Source: CADEFX01 sp963806735
Lineage (GTDB): Bacteria; Pseudomonadota; Alphaproteobacteria; Rhizobiales; Hyphomicrobiaceae
DNA: 64,000 nucleotides
Assembly: GCA_963806735.1 (NCBI GenBank)
Contig: CAWEBE010000022.1
Location: forward strand, 173,027-237,026
Reading direction: 5' to 3'
Position numbers and translations under genes: made by a program. Under the pieces are notes generated by a model, which worked only from the letters and a program-made list of their open reading frames with translations, ran no database searches and was not told the DNA's origin. This document shows, in pieces, positions 51,792 through 60,875 of the stretch (position 1 is its first letter; each line of letters begins with the position of its first letter).

Positions 51792-53312
51792 TCAGCGTTC
51801 CCGACTGCCGCTGCGCAGCAGGCATGCGAGCGGCAGAGCCGCCAGCGCCGTAAAGGCCATCAGGTAGAACGCATTCACGTAGCCGATCATGGCGGCCTGA
51901 CGGTGGATCTCGTTCGACAGCCGCAGTAGGCCGGTCACCGACTCGAAGCTCCAGGAGTCCGACAGCCCGGGAAACGTCAGCTCTCTTCGGTAGGGCGCGA
52001 TAAATTCCGTCATGCGCGCGTAGTTCACGGCCGTCGATCGCACCAACACCAGGACGGCCAGCGAGATAAAGAGGCTCGACCCGAAGTTGCGCATCATCGT
52101 GAAAACGGCGGAGCCTTCCGTGATCTGGTGCCGTGGTAGCGTGGCAAATGCCATCATGGTCATTGGCGTGAAAGCGACGCTCTGTCCGAGGCCCATGAGG
52201 AAGTGGCTCCAGAACACGTCCGCCTCGGTCAGATTGATGTCGAACTGCGCCATCCAGAACCCGCCGGCAGCCTGGATGGCAAGACCGCAGCCGACCGCCA
52301 GTCGCGGTGCCGCTCGCGTCAACTGCACGATGAACAGGAAGGCGGTCCAGTTTCCGATGCCCCGTGCCGCGATCAGCATGCCGATAATGTTGTCGGGATA
52401 GCCCCGCAAATCATGCAGCAGGCTCGGAAACAGCACGAGGCTCGTGAAGTTCAGCATGCCCATGACGAAGGCGATCAGCGTCCCGACCGCAAAGTTGCGA
52501 TCGAGCAGCAGACGCGGGTTCAGGAAGGGATGATCCGAGGTGAGGCAATGGGCAACGAAGATCCAGAACGCCAGCCCGCCGACAAACGCGCACAGCATGA
52601 TTTCCCTCGACTCGAACCAGTCCAGGCGCTGGCCGCGGTCGAAGATGAGCTGCGCGGCGACGATGGCAACCGAGAGGGCACCGAACCCGATCCAGTCGAA
52701 CCGTATTGAGCTGGGTTTGCTGTGCTCGGCGAGCGCGAACCAGATGCACACCAGGGCGCAGATGCCGGGCGGCACGATCATGAAGAAGGCGGCCCGCCAG
52801 TTGTAGGCATCAGTCGCGATGGCGCCGAGAATGGGCCCAGCCACCGGTCCGAATACGGCGCCCACGCCCCACATCATCAGCGCCGCGGGCTGCAGATGCG
52901 GCGGGAAGGTGGCCAGCAGTACCGCCTGGCCCATCGGCATGATCGGCGCGCCGAAGAAGCCCTGGGCGACGCGGGCGAGGATCAGTGTCTCCAGGCTGTT
53001 CGCCAGGCCGCACAGGAACGAGGCGACCGTGAAGCCGAGCACGGTGGAGAACATCAGGTTGCGCCAGCCCAGCCGGCTGGAGAGCCACCCCGTCATGGGC
53101 GTGGCGACAGCGGTGGCCACCAGATTCAGCGTGATCACCCAGGAAATCTCGTCCTGTGTCGCGGACAGGGTTCCGCGCACCTGCGGCAGCACCAGGTTGG
53201 CGAGCGTGATGGTCATGCCAAACAGCATGTTGGACAACTGCACCATCAGCAGGATGAGCCACTGGCGGCCGCTGATGCTGAAGAAGCCGCCTTGCGCCGT
53301 TGTGGCGTTCAA
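51792..53312 (-). CDS. DHA2-type MFS multidrug transporter
   Basis: A 506-residue 14-helix pump of the EmrB/QacA branch. QVRGTLSATQDEISWVITLN and LVATAVATPMTGWLSSRLGW match the first two helices, and GAVFGPVAGPILGAIATDAY is motif C. It usually works with an HlyD/EmrA adaptor and TolC, but no adaptor gene is adjacent. The start is TTG at 53312 with only a weak ribosome site. The first ATG inside the gene would remove helix 1. Confidence 0.85.
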   Translation of the reverse strand: MNATTAQGGFFSISGRQWLILLMVQLSNMLFGMTITLANLVLPQVRGTLSATQDEISWVITLNLVATAVATPMTGWLSSRLGWRNLMFSTVLGFTVASFLCGLANSLETLILARVAQGFFGAPIMPMGQAVLLATFPPHLQPAALMMWGVGAVFGPVAGPILGAIATDAYNWRAAFFMIVPPGICALVCIWFALAEHSKPSSIRFDWIGFGALSVAIVAAQLIFDRGQRLDWFESREIMLCAFVGGLAFWIFVAHCLTSDHPFLNPRLLLDRNFAVGTLIAFVMGMLNFTSLVLFPSLLHDLRGYPDNIIGMLIAARGIGNWTAFLFIVQLTRAAPRLAVGCGLAIQAAGGFWMAQFDINLTEADVFWSHFLMGLGQSVAFTPMTMMAFATLPRHQITEGSAVFTMMRNFGSSLFISLAVLVLVRSTAVNYARMTEFIAPYRRELTFPGLSDSWSFESVTGLLRLSNEIHRQAAMIGYVNAFYLMAFTALAALPLACLLRSGSRER

Positions 53313-53732
53313 GTGTGAGGTCTTTCGTTGACCGGGGGCATTGAGCGCAGCCTACTGCCCGACAATCAGGCGTCAATGCCTGCCAAATGGGCGGGCAGGT
53401 ATGCGCAAGCATCAACCCTCGGGCCACGCAGGCGCCGGCGCTGACGTCGGCTTCGTCTTCAGCGCGCAGCGATTAGCTGTTGAAATTGGTTTTTGAGGGC
53501 TCTGGAAGGGCGTCTCTCGGTTCAACGGGGTTGGGTAGGGAGGGATATCGACGTGTTCAGACGGCCCTACCGAATGCCAGTTGCTTCGCGCGCTCAGCAC
53601 CGAAGCTGATGAAGTTTCCCGCGTCTTGCCGTTCTCTGGTCGTGCCAAAGGGACGCGCGAACTATTCGCGGAATAAAACACAAGGCAAGGAAGTTTGAGA
53701 ATTATCTGCCTTTGAGCGTCTCTCGGTCCTTC
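53313..53732. other. Intergenic region
   Basis: These 420 bases hold no convincing gene. One small dyad is present (CGCGAA-CTA-TTCGCG at 53654-53668). Nothing else was identified. Confidence 0.5.
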
Positions 53733-55367
53733 CTATCCTCTCGTGGCTGTGAAGGTTCCGGTGCAAGTGGGATTCTTCCACTGACCCCTGCCACTGTTCT
53801 GGGTGAAAGTCCCAGAATAGTCGACCAAGCTTCCGCGGCGATTGGTGATCTTCCAATCGGCCGCCCCGCTATTGCTTATGCTGCCTCCTTGCCCGTGAGC
53901 GTAGCTGATTACGCTCTTGGAGATTGTCAGCTTGTACGAGCCAGTCTGCCCACTGCAGTGGCCGACGTTGCTTCGCCAGTGGATGACCCAAGTTCCGTCA
54001 TTCCCAGTAGGTGCCGTTGCCGGCTTGTCGAGCTTTGGCAACGCCGCGACCTTGATCTCGTCGCCCGGCTTGACTTGCTCCTTCTTTGAAGCGATGGCCT
54101 GTTCCGCGGCTTTTGTTGCCTCCTCGGAAGCCTTCGCTGCCGCCAAGCGCTTCTCCTCGGCAGCTTTCGCTGCATCCCTAGCTCGACCGGCCTCTTCCTG
54201 TGCCTTTCGTAGCTGCTCCGCGCGTGCCGCATGCTCAGCGCGCTCTTTGTTTTGTAGGCGCTTCACTTCGGCCTGGTTCTTGGCGGCCTCTGCTTTGATG
54301 CGGGCTTCTACAAGTGCGGCCTCCCGCACACGCCGCTCCTCCTCAATGCGTTTGACCTCAGCGGCTTTCTTTTCCTCGTCCTGCTGCTTGCGCTCCCGTT
54401 CGCGGGCGGCGATCGCAACCTTTGCCTGCTGCTCGTAGTGTTGAATAAGTGCGCGAGCTATCGCGGCGAACTCACCTTCAGGATAACGGTCCAAGTACGT
54501 TCGCAAGACCGTCGGGCTTGTGCTGTCCTTCACCGACGACCAGTACGTGAGCTCGACTTGCTGCTCATGCGTTGGTCCGGGCGCAGGAGCTTTTGGAGCG
54601 ATGAAGTACACTTTTGCTGTCAGCGCTGAGTGCTCCCACGGCACTTGTTTGCGTGCTGTCACTGCCATCACATCGTTGCGGACGTTGATGAGGATCGTCG
54701 GCAGATCATCGCCCGGAGTAGGAATGTGCTTGAGTAGCGCAGTTGCGAACGGTGAATTGCGGCCCGCACCGTCTAGTGCGACGTTGCCTGGTTGGGTCGA
54801 GAAGCTGATGAGCGTGCCTTCGCCCGATTCCATCGGCGCCAAGCCCTTCCCAAGTGCCGATGACCGTGATCCGAGCGCACGCGCCAAATTGCGTGTCAGG
54901 GGATTGTCCCGGCAAGCATCGAGAATGAGGATGTTGGTCATGGTGCCCCGCTCCATAGAGCGTTGCACGAGGTCGAGCCTCACCGTCTCGAAATCGATTG
55001 CGGTCGAGCTAGTGAGTTTGGCGTCCACGGGAACGAGGTAGTTCTGACCCCCAACCTGAAGCCCGTGGCCAGCGTAGAAGAACAAAGCTACTTGGGCTCC
55101 GGGCAGACCCTCTGCAAAATTGCGGATCGTGCGATCCATCGACGCCTTGTCGAGATCGAGGCTTTGGGTCACGTCGAAGTTGAGCTTCCTCAACGTGCCG
55201 GCCATGTCGGCCGCATCATTGGCCGGGTTGTCGAGGCGAGGGGCATTTACATAAGCCGAGTTACCGATGACCAGCGCGACCCGCTTTTGGGCAATGGCTC
55301 CGTCGGTCGCCGCGATCGACGCTATGCAAAAGGTAAGAGCGGCGCATACGCCGGTGAGCGCCCGCAT
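53733..55367 (-). CDS. Secreted caspase-like (peptidase C14) protein
   Basis: A 544-residue protein. A signal peptide (TGVCAALTFCIASIAATDGA) precedes a caspase-fold domain with H101 (FFYAGHGLQ) and C152 (LILDACRDNP). Next comes a long charged coiled coil (about residues 295-430, KQQDEEKKAAEVKRIEEERR and similar), an Ala/Lys linker and a C-terminal beta domain with a Cys pair (WRSNVGHCSGQTGSYKL...NPTCTGTF). Such orthocaspases are common in Hyphomicrobiales. GGAGGGGA precedes the ATG at 55367. It is the last gene before the tRNA fragment, so it probably lies on the host side of the island. Confidence 0.87.
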   Translation of the reverse strand: MRALTGVCAALTFCIASIAATDGAIAQKRVALVIGNSAYVNAPRLDNPANDAADMAGTLRKLNFDVTQSLDLDKASMDRTIRNFAEGLPGAQVALFFYAGHGLQVGGQNYLVPVDAKLTSSTAIDFETVRLDLVQRSMERGTMTNILILDACRDNPLTRNLARALGSRSSALGKGLAPMESGEGTLISFSTQPGNVALDGAGRNSPFATALLKHIPTPGDDLPTILINVRNDVMAVTARKQVPWEHSALTAKVYFIAPKAPAPGPTHEQQVELTYWSSVKDSTSPTVLRTYLDRYPEGEFAAIARALIQHYEQQAKVAIAARERERKQQDEEKKAAEVKRIEEERRVREAALVEARIKAEAAKNQAEVKRLQNKERAEHAARAEQLRKAQEEAGRARDAAKAAEEKRLAAAKASEEATKAAEQAIASKKEQVKPGDEIKVAALPKLDKPATAPTGNDGTWVIHWRSNVGHCSGQTGSYKLTISKSVISYAHGQGGSISNSGAADWKITNRRGSLVDYSGTFTQNSGRGQWKNPTCTGTFTATRG

Positions 55368-55509
55368 ACCCGTCCCCTCCGCGAAATGGCTTCGCTCAGC
55401 CGTCAGTATGCTGTTTGGTAAAATTTGTTCAAGTCGCAGACTGCCCCTTGGCCAGCTCAAGCCGCCGTAACCACCCTTGTATCCACGCTCACTAGGTGAT
55501 CTGCGGAGT

Positions 55510-55557
55510 TGGTCGGGGCAGCAGGATTCGAACCTGCGGCCCCCTGCTCCCAAAGAA
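55510..55557 (-). tRNA. 3' fragment of a tRNA-Pro gene, probable attachment site
   Basis: The reverse strand reads CTTTGGGAGC (right half of the anticodon loop and stem), a G-rich variable part, the T arm GCAGGTTCGAATCCTGC and the acceptor end TGCCCCGACCA. The 5' half is missing. Such 3' tRNA fragments are the copies left by tyrosine integrases, so this probably marks one end of the element. Confidence 0.7.
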
Positions 55558-55616
55558 GTGTGCCCGCCATTAAACCCTTTGTTTCTCATCAATTTCCGTG
55601 CATCGCATTCAATCCG

Positions 55617-55698
55617 GTTCATTTTGCGTTCACGGCGTTTCACGGGCGATGCGCGGGCGTCGGCCATCCGCGCGAGCGGCCCGGTGCTGGAAATCGCG
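55617..55698. repeat. 82-bp direct repeat, copy 1 (integrase 3' end)
   Basis: Identical over all 82 bases to 58904-58985. On the reverse strand it holds the last 23 codons of the integrase and the following start of a small gene. Confidence 0.95.
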
Positions 55699-55837
55699 TT
55701 GATCGGCAGACCTCTAGTCGTCAGCCTGTCGTCGTACTTAGGACACTTCTCATCGCAATCGTGTGCTCCCCTCGGCTGGTCCTCTTGCCGGCCGCCGCGT
55801 TTGGGATTCAACGAACCTCACCATTCGAGATAAGCCC

Positions 55838-57355
55838 ATGAGCGACGTCCCACCGGACAAGGAGACGGTCATTCTGGTGCACGGAACTTGGGCTGCGCCG
55901 GTTGAGCAGGCATCCCAATGGTATCAACCCTCGGAGAACCCTGACGCTGCGGCGACATTTGTCAGGAGGCTTGACGCCGCCCTCCAAGCCTACGGATCGC
56001 CGGCTCGCTGCTGGGCACATTGCGCTGACACGCGCAGGATCTTCTCCTGGTCCGGCGAGAATAGCTGGTTGGCTCGTTCCGCGGCGGCGGCCGGATTGGC
56101 CGAGGAGGTTGGCCGCCTCGCCGATGACGGTTGGCGCTGTCATATCATCGCTCACAGTCACGGCGGCAACGCCTTGCTCGAAGCCTTGCCCGTTATCGTC
56201 AATTCACAGAAACCCGGCACGGGGAGCTTGGGTAAGCTCATCACGATCGGCACCCCCTTCCTCGACACCCGCTCCAATTTGCGCCGCAAGGATAGAACCG
56301 GCCGCTGGCTGCTGGCAGGTCCTGTCTTGGTCATTTGGCTTCTCGTTGCCTACCTCAACTTTGCCTTCCTCCAACGCAATTGGCAGAACGTCTACGCCGA
56401 AGGCGGCGAAATCAGGTGGGACAACCTCATCATTGCGGTGCTCGCCTTCAGCACCGTGGCTCTGCTGCTGATCTGGTCCGCCTTCCAGAGCGCCCGGGGC
56501 TGGCGCAAATGGCGGCAGATCTCTTTACCATGGCAGTCACTCGGCACACTCGACCTGTGGCCGCGCTCGCTCCTTGTCCTCAGCAGCCGGCTCGACGAGG
56601 CCTGCCAGATTCTTTATCACTTGGTTCGTGCGGAGAATCCGCTGGCCCCTCGCGTCGGATTGCTGGCGCACCTTCGAGCCTTCCGCCGCCACTACCTGTT
56701 GCAACAATCGTCCATCAGGCGTCTGCGGGGAGTGCAGAGGTTTCGCGATGCGAACGTCCACATCAAGGCCGGGGTCATATTCTGCTTTTTCTTTCTGTGG
56801 TCTCTAGTGGTGCTGAGTTGCAGCGGCTCCGACGAGTTTCAGAGCGACGCCGTCAAGCTTGCGTACTTCTTTCTCCCCGTCGTGCTTCTGGTCGCCCTGG
56901 CTCAAGGGGAGCAATTCGCGTCCGCACTGCTCTCACCACTGATGGCTCTGAGGCATCAGATCGGCGTCTACTTCCTGCTGCCGAACGAAGTGACCACCTA
57001 TATCGTGCGCAAGCGGGCCTGGGCCGTCTTCCAACGTACTGGACTGGGTTTGGATGCCTATCCAGCAGGGTTGCCGCCCGTCACCAGGGAGCCGGGCTTC
57101 CTGCGGAGTGACAACTTCCGTTACGAGGAGCTGCCGAGCGCCATAGAGGAGCGCGCGCTGCGAAAGAGAGATACGGGACTGAGCCAGCATGTCGGGACCA
57201 TTGCTTGGCTTCTTTCCAAAGACGACGTCACGGCCGGCGATATCTCCGGCTTGATGCAATCCCTTGAGCAGGACATCTCGCTCGTTCACGCCGCGTACTA
57301 CAGCGAGCCGGAATGCACAGATCGGATGGCCCGGTGGATCGCGGACAAAGGTTAG
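55838..57355 (+). CDS. Membrane-anchored lipase-like alpha/beta hydrolase (island cargo)
   Basis: A 505-residue protein. Residues 1-150 form an alpha/beta-hydrolase unit: VILVHGTWAAP (oxyanion turn), IIAHSHGGNALLEAL with probable nucleophile S107, and LITIGTPFLDTR, as in PGAP1/lipase-type proteins. Four membrane helices follow, at about 156-178, 196-216, 311-330 and 340-357, with an Arg-rich cytoplasmic region between. The C-terminal 140 residues are unknown. No family match as a whole. The downstream membrane protein overlaps its end by 43 bases. Position between attachment site and integrase suggests a defence-type cargo, which is inference. Confidence 0.7.
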   Translation: MSDVPPDKETVILVHGTWAAPVEQASQWYQPSENPDAAATFVRRLDAALQAYGSPARCWAHCADTRRIFSWSGENSWLARSAAAAGLAEEVGRLADDGWRCHIIAHSHGGNALLEALPVIVNSQKPGTGSLGKLITIGTPFLDTRSNLRRKDRTGRWLLAGPVLVIWLLVAYLNFAFLQRNWQNVYAEGGEIRWDNLIIAVLAFSTVALLLIWSAFQSARGWRKWRQISLPWQSLGTLDLWPRSLLVLSSRLDEACQILYHLVRAENPLAPRVGLLAHLRAFRRHYLLQQSSIRRLRGVQRFRDANVHIKAGVIFCFFFLWSLVVLSCSGSDEFQSDAVKLAYFFLPVVLLVALAQGEQFASALLSPLMALRHQIGVYFLLPNEVTTYIVRKRAWAVFQRTGLGLDAYPAGLPPVTREPGFLRSDNFRYEELPSAIEERALRKRDTGLSQHVGTIAWLLSKDDVTAGDISGLMQSLEQDISLVHAAYYSEPECTDRMARWIADKG

Positions 57356-58602
57356 AGCGCCCGGCTGTCGACCTCGACACCCGCCAGGAGGTGACGCTCC
57401 CTACGCGCTCCGCAACGGCGTGGTTGGGCGTGCGCCTGACGGTTGCCGTCCTCTTCCTCGGACTTGGCGCATCGTTTGTTGTTTCGACCGCGGCGGTGAT
57501 GCAAGAGTTTCGCCATGCCGGCTGGCTGGAGATCGTACTGGGACACAGCCACGTGCTGTTCTTCTTTCCGGTCTTCGGCCTTCTCGTGCTCGCGGCCTTC
57601 TTCGTGCCCACAGCCCTCCTCGCATACGTCTATTGGGTTCATATTCCATTTGGAAAAGTGCGCCTTCTTATGGGCGTCGTTGCTCTGGCCATGCTTTCGT
57701 ACGCGCTCGCTCTTTGGATGGACCGGCCGCCGCGCTGGTTTTGGGAGGCGTCCCCACGCGCCTTGGCACTGGACCGTGGGAGCCCCAATGGTTGCGGTCA
57801 AGAGGGAGAGCCCGCATGCCTGCGCGCGCCTCTCGCGTCAACCTTCAGCAAGCTGCGCGCGGTCGCGCAAACGAGGACCGATCTGCATCAGTTGGCCCGC
57901 GCCTGCATAATCAATCCGCTCACCCGACCCGTCGACCAGCACGTAAGGCGCTACTGCTTTCCGGCCGACTTCGACCTTGATACTCCCGGGTGCTGTAGGG
58001 CGCAGGCGGGTTTTTCTAACGCACTGGCCAAACTGCACGCAGACCCCGCTAATCGGTCGCGATCCGGCACGCTCGAAGCGTTGCTCCTTCCCGGCAAGGT
58101 CTTCTTCGTCGCGCTGATCCTGATCGTCGGCGTCCTGCTTGCGACACGGCGCGAGGCGACAACTCATCTGTGTCCCGAATGGACCTCTGCCATGGATCGC
58201 GGTGTCGTTATAGGCGCGCTCGCCATGCTCGTTTGGCCGCTTATGGATTACGCCTATCAGCAAACGGCCAACCTTCTGTTTGGCGGAGGGACCAGTGGCT
58301 TACAGATGCGCATCAGTTTGTTCGTTGCCCCTTGGACCGTGTTGATGCTGTCATGCTTCCTACAATATCACGGCAGAGCGCTGGAGGCGCTGGGCCAGTT
58401 CGCATTTGTCGCGATAACTCTGGCCGGCGTGGCTTTCTATGATCAGTCTTACATGTGGGCGACGCGCTCTCTAGGGATCGGGGCCGACTACTGGGTAGTT
58501 GCATCTCTGATTGCGTTGGCCGTTCTGGGCGGCGTTCTTCTTCTTTGGCCAAGATTGAGCAGCACGCCGCCTGATGCTAGCCGCCTGCCGGCGCGGACGT
58601 AA
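57313..58602 (+). CDS. Multi-pass membrane protein (island cargo)
   Basis: A 429-residue protein with about eight membrane helices, three near the N-terminus (VRLTVAVLFLGLGASFVVST, SHVLFFFPVFGLLVLAAFF, LLMGVVALAMLSYALALWM) and the rest from residue 255 on. Between them is a ~150-residue loop with several Cys (NGCGQEGEPACLRAP, RYCFPADFDLDTPGCCRAQ). No family is recognised. The ATG at 57313 overlaps the hydrolase gene, so the two are translationally coupled. The start is not backed by a ribosome site. The partner is the hydrolase. Confidence 0.65.
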   Translation: MHRSDGPVDRGQRLERPAVDLDTRQEVTLPTRSATAWLGVRLTVAVLFLGLGASFVVSTAAVMQEFRHAGWLEIVLGHSHVLFFFPVFGLLVLAAFFVPTALLAYVYWVHIPFGKVRLLMGVVALAMLSYALALWMDRPPRWFWEASPRALALDRGSPNGCGQEGEPACLRAPLASTFSKLRAVAQTRTDLHQLARACIINPLTRPVDQHVRRYCFPADFDLDTPGCCRAQAGFSNALAKLHADPANRSRSGTLEALLLPGKVFFVALILIVGVLLATRREATTHLCPEWTSAMDRGVVIGALAMLVWPLMDYAYQQTANLLFGGGTSGLQMRISLFVAPWTVLMLSCFLQYHGRALEALGQFAFVAITLAGVAFYDQSYMWATRSLGIGADYWVVASLIALAVLGGVLLLWPRLSSTPPDASRLPART

Positions 58603-58909
58603 GGCGCTCCAGCCAAGACCAATCAGTAACGACCAAGAGGCGGGGAGAGAAGCGGTAACTGCAGTCACAGTCACCTTCTCCAAATCCTATCGCTTGGCGA
58701 CAGCCGATACAGAGCCGGACGGTTGAGCGCAAAAGGCGTGAGGCGTCCAAATGCTTTTGCAGGTTGCGCAGCTCGGCCTTGCTTATTGTAGATGGCGGGA
58801 TCCCGCCGCCAAGAAAGTCGAGATCATTCGTCTTAGTCGAGACCCTCCCCGCCGCGTTCTCTGCATACGCCAGTGCGAGGCTCGCGTAGACAATGTCCGG
58901 CGCGTTCAT
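58577..58909 (-). CDS. Small Cys-containing hypothetical protein
   Basis: A 110-residue open frame. It begins MNAPDIVYASLALAYAENAA, and the second half has a Cys cluster (VRLCIGCRQAIGFGEGDCDC) that could bind a metal. Its ATG lies eight bases after the integrase stop, inside the 82-bp repeat, and its end overlaps the convergent membrane-protein gene by 26 bases. No ribosome site is clear. It may be an extra cargo gene. Confidence 0.4.
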   Translation of the reverse strand: MNAPDIVYASLALAYAENAAGRVSTKTNDLDFLGGGIPPSTISKAELRNLQKHLDASRLLRSTVRLCIGCRQAIGFGEGDCDCSYRFSPRLLVVTDWSWLERLTSAPAGG

Positions 58910-58985
58910 TTTGCGTTCACGGCGTTTCACGGGCGATGCGCGGGCGTCGGCCATCCGCGCGAGCGGCCCGGTGCTGGAAATCGCG
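58904..58985. repeat. 82-bp direct repeat, copy 2 (in the integrase)
   Basis: Identical to 55617-55698. It starts in the 5' end of the small gene and covers the last 23 codons of the integrase. Confidence 0.95.
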
Positions 58986-60191
58986 GTGGTGATGCCCATA
59001 CACCCCTAGCAAGGTTTCCACGCTCATGCCGAGGTAGCCGGCGGCCTCATACGGATCGACGCCAGTCTGCATCAGCCAGGTCGCACAGGTGTGGCGCAGC
59101 ACATGCGGGCCCTCCTTCTCGATCGTGTGCCCGGCCGCCTGCGCCACCGCCTTCCATGAACTCCTGAGCTTGGCGATCGGCCGTCCCTGATAGTGGATGA
59201 CGTGCGTAATGCCGCGGGCAAGGTCCGCCTTGCGCCAGCGCCTAAGCCACGGCAAAAGCCGCTCGTGGATCCGGCACGGCGGGTGCTTCTTGTTGCTGTC
59301 CACCTTTCCCTTGGCGCGGCGGTGCAGCGTGTCCGTTTCGAGATCAAACCAGCCACCCTCGATCGATGGTAGCCAGCGGAGCTTGAGGATGGCGCCGGGG
59401 CGGCTGCCCGTATAGATCCCGATAAGGATCATGCGCACGACGTGGCGCCAGCGCTCATCGCGGCGGGCAGCCCGGATGCGCTCGGCGGCATGAGCCCGGG
59501 TCAACCAATAGTCAAGCCGTGCTGCTGCCTTGGCTGGCAAAGTCACCACCGGCACGGCATCCAGCGGCCCATAGTTGGCGTGGTAGTAGTGGATGGCCGA
59601 GCGCAGCGTCTTGAGGTCATGGCGTGCGGTCTGATCGGACACGCCGCTGGCCATTCGCCATCGCACATAATCGTCGCAGGTTTAGGCGCGCACGTCGGCG
59701 AGTGTCTTATCTCCCCACCAGTCCAAGGCGGACCCTGCCGTATAGATCAGAAAGTCCGGCCGCGCGGTCTTGGGGGCGCGTTCTTTGATATAGATGTTGA
59801 TTACGTCGGCAATGTTGCTCTTGGCGAGCTTGCCGCTGGTTTTCGGCGGCTCGTATTGCTCGGTGAGGTAGGCCGCAAGCGCTCTCTCTGCGCCTTCAGT
59901 GTCGCTCTCGCCGCAGCCTGTGCTTCGCTCCTTTCGGCGGTGGACGATGACCCAGATTGCCTCTCGATCGGCGCGCGCTGGCCGGAGCCAGAAGTCTTGG
60001 GCCTTTTGCTCGGCGCGGCATTTGTCCAGCATCTCCCTGATGGCGGCCTCGGTCACGCAGAACTTGCCCGCGAATCTGAGCGGCACCAAGTGGCCATGGC
60101 GGATTGCTGTGCGCAGGGATGAGACGGTGAAGCCGGGAAGGAAGGCTTCAACCGCTTCCTTGAGCGTGTAAAGGCGCTCAATCTCGCTCAT
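58917..60191 (-). pseudogene. Tyrosine integrase with in-frame stop, fused to an excisionase-like HTH
   Basis: One reverse frame runs from the ATG at 60191 to 58917, broken only by TAA at 59682-59684. The first 60 residues (LYTLKEAVEAFLPGFTVSSL, LRFAGKFCVTEAAIREML) look like an excisionase-type HTH. AIWVIVHRRKERSTGCGESD then opens the integrase arm and core-binding domains (LAALTEQYEPP-like, ADVINIYIKERAPKTARPDF). After the stop the catalytic domain is complete: GIYTGSRPGAILKLRW (Arg), HVLRHTCATWLMQTG (His-x-x-Arg), GVYGHHH (Tyr). A single change from AAC-like to TAA would explain the break. The HTH-integrase fusion may itself come from an indel. Confidence 0.8.
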
Positions 60192-60496
60192 AGCGCCGCC
60201 CTTCCCCAGTCGTAGATACGGCCGGGACGTCCTTGGGTTTCGATAGGAAACCGGCTTCGGCATCGCAGCTCGGATCCGCCGTCGCTACTGAGTTTGGTCT
60301 TCACCGGCGGCAGCGATGCGCTGGTGGCGATTTGGTGAAGGTGCGCCACTCGGTGCTCTGGCATTAAAAACGCGCCCTGCGTCCGGCTGCCTAATAAGGC
60401 GTCGGCAAGCTTCTGCTTCCACATCCATTCGTTGATGACGCAATCATCGTCGCTGGACCCTCCTCCGAGCGCGGTGGCAATCGTATTGACCGGCAT
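60188..60496 (-). CDS. Phage-type hypothetical protein
   Basis: A 102-residue protein beginning MPVNTIATALGGGSSDDDCV and continuing INEWMWKQKLADALLGSRTQ, RVAHLHQIATSASLPPVKTK. No family recognised. AGGAG stands eight bases before the ATG on the reverse strand. Its stop overlaps the start of the excisionase-like part by ATGA, so it is the upstream gene of that operon. Confidence 0.6.
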   Translation of the reverse strand: MPVNTIATALGGGSSDDDCVINEWMWKQKLADALLGSRTQGAFLMPEHRVAHLHQIATSASLPPVKTKLSSDGGSELRCRSRFPIETQGRPGRIYDWGRAAL

Positions 60497-60509
60497 GGCG
60501 GCGGGCTCC

Positions 60510-60860
60510 TCAGAAGGGAATGGCGTCATTCGGCGGCGGCCCGTGATCGTTGGGCTCGGTGTGTTGGCTCGGGTAGCGATTTCGGCGCGGGGCGTTGCGC
60601 TGCTCGATCTGCTCGCCATCAGAGGGTGGATCGCGCACGACGGTGCGCGTCTCCCGCTGCTCGGCATTGGCGGCTTTCTGCGGGGCTTCCGACAGAATCA
60701 CATTCCAAGTCTGGCAGCCGTCGTCCGTGGGTTCGCCGCGCAACACTACGATCTTCGCGGAACCAAGGCGGCCGGTGAAGTAGACGTTGCCCTTCGCTGA
60801 CGTCCTTTCGAACAATCTGCAAAGCGGAACGCTCGGACCGTATTTGCTGTCGCTGGCCAT
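60510..60860 (-). CDS. Phage/plasmid-type hypothetical protein
   Basis: A 116-residue protein. The first half, VPLCRLFERTSAKGNVYFTG then RLGSAKIVVLRGEPTDDGCQ, has the strand pattern of small proteins that accompany primases in integrated elements. The second half is polar and disordered. Thirteen bases separate it from the next gene, in operon order. Confidence 0.6.
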   Translation of the reverse strand: MASDSKYGPSVPLCRLFERTSAKGNVYFTGRLGSAKIVVLRGEPTDDGCQTWNVILSEAPQKAANAEQRETRTVVRDPPSDGEQIEQRNAPRRNRYPSQHTEPNDHGPPPNDAIPF

Positions 60861-60875
60861 GCTGGTGATCTCCCG

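Larger units (their letters stand above)
55368..55837. other. Island boundary region
   Basis: 470 bases without a complete gene: the promoter of the caspase-like gene, the tRNA-Pro 3' fragment, the first 82-bp repeat copy and the leader of the cargo genes. Confidence 0.6.

Noticed and set aside
51520..51867. Forward frames before the DHA2 pump
   Set aside because: They overlap the gamma-glutamyltransferase leader and the pump end, and look like shadows.
53480..53698. 72-codon frame in the 53.3-53.7 kb gap
   Set aside because: No ribosome site, no homology-like segments, biased composition only.
55477..55841. Small forward frames over the tRNA fragment
   Set aside because: They read across the tRNA remnant and the repeat in the wrong strand and have no protein features.
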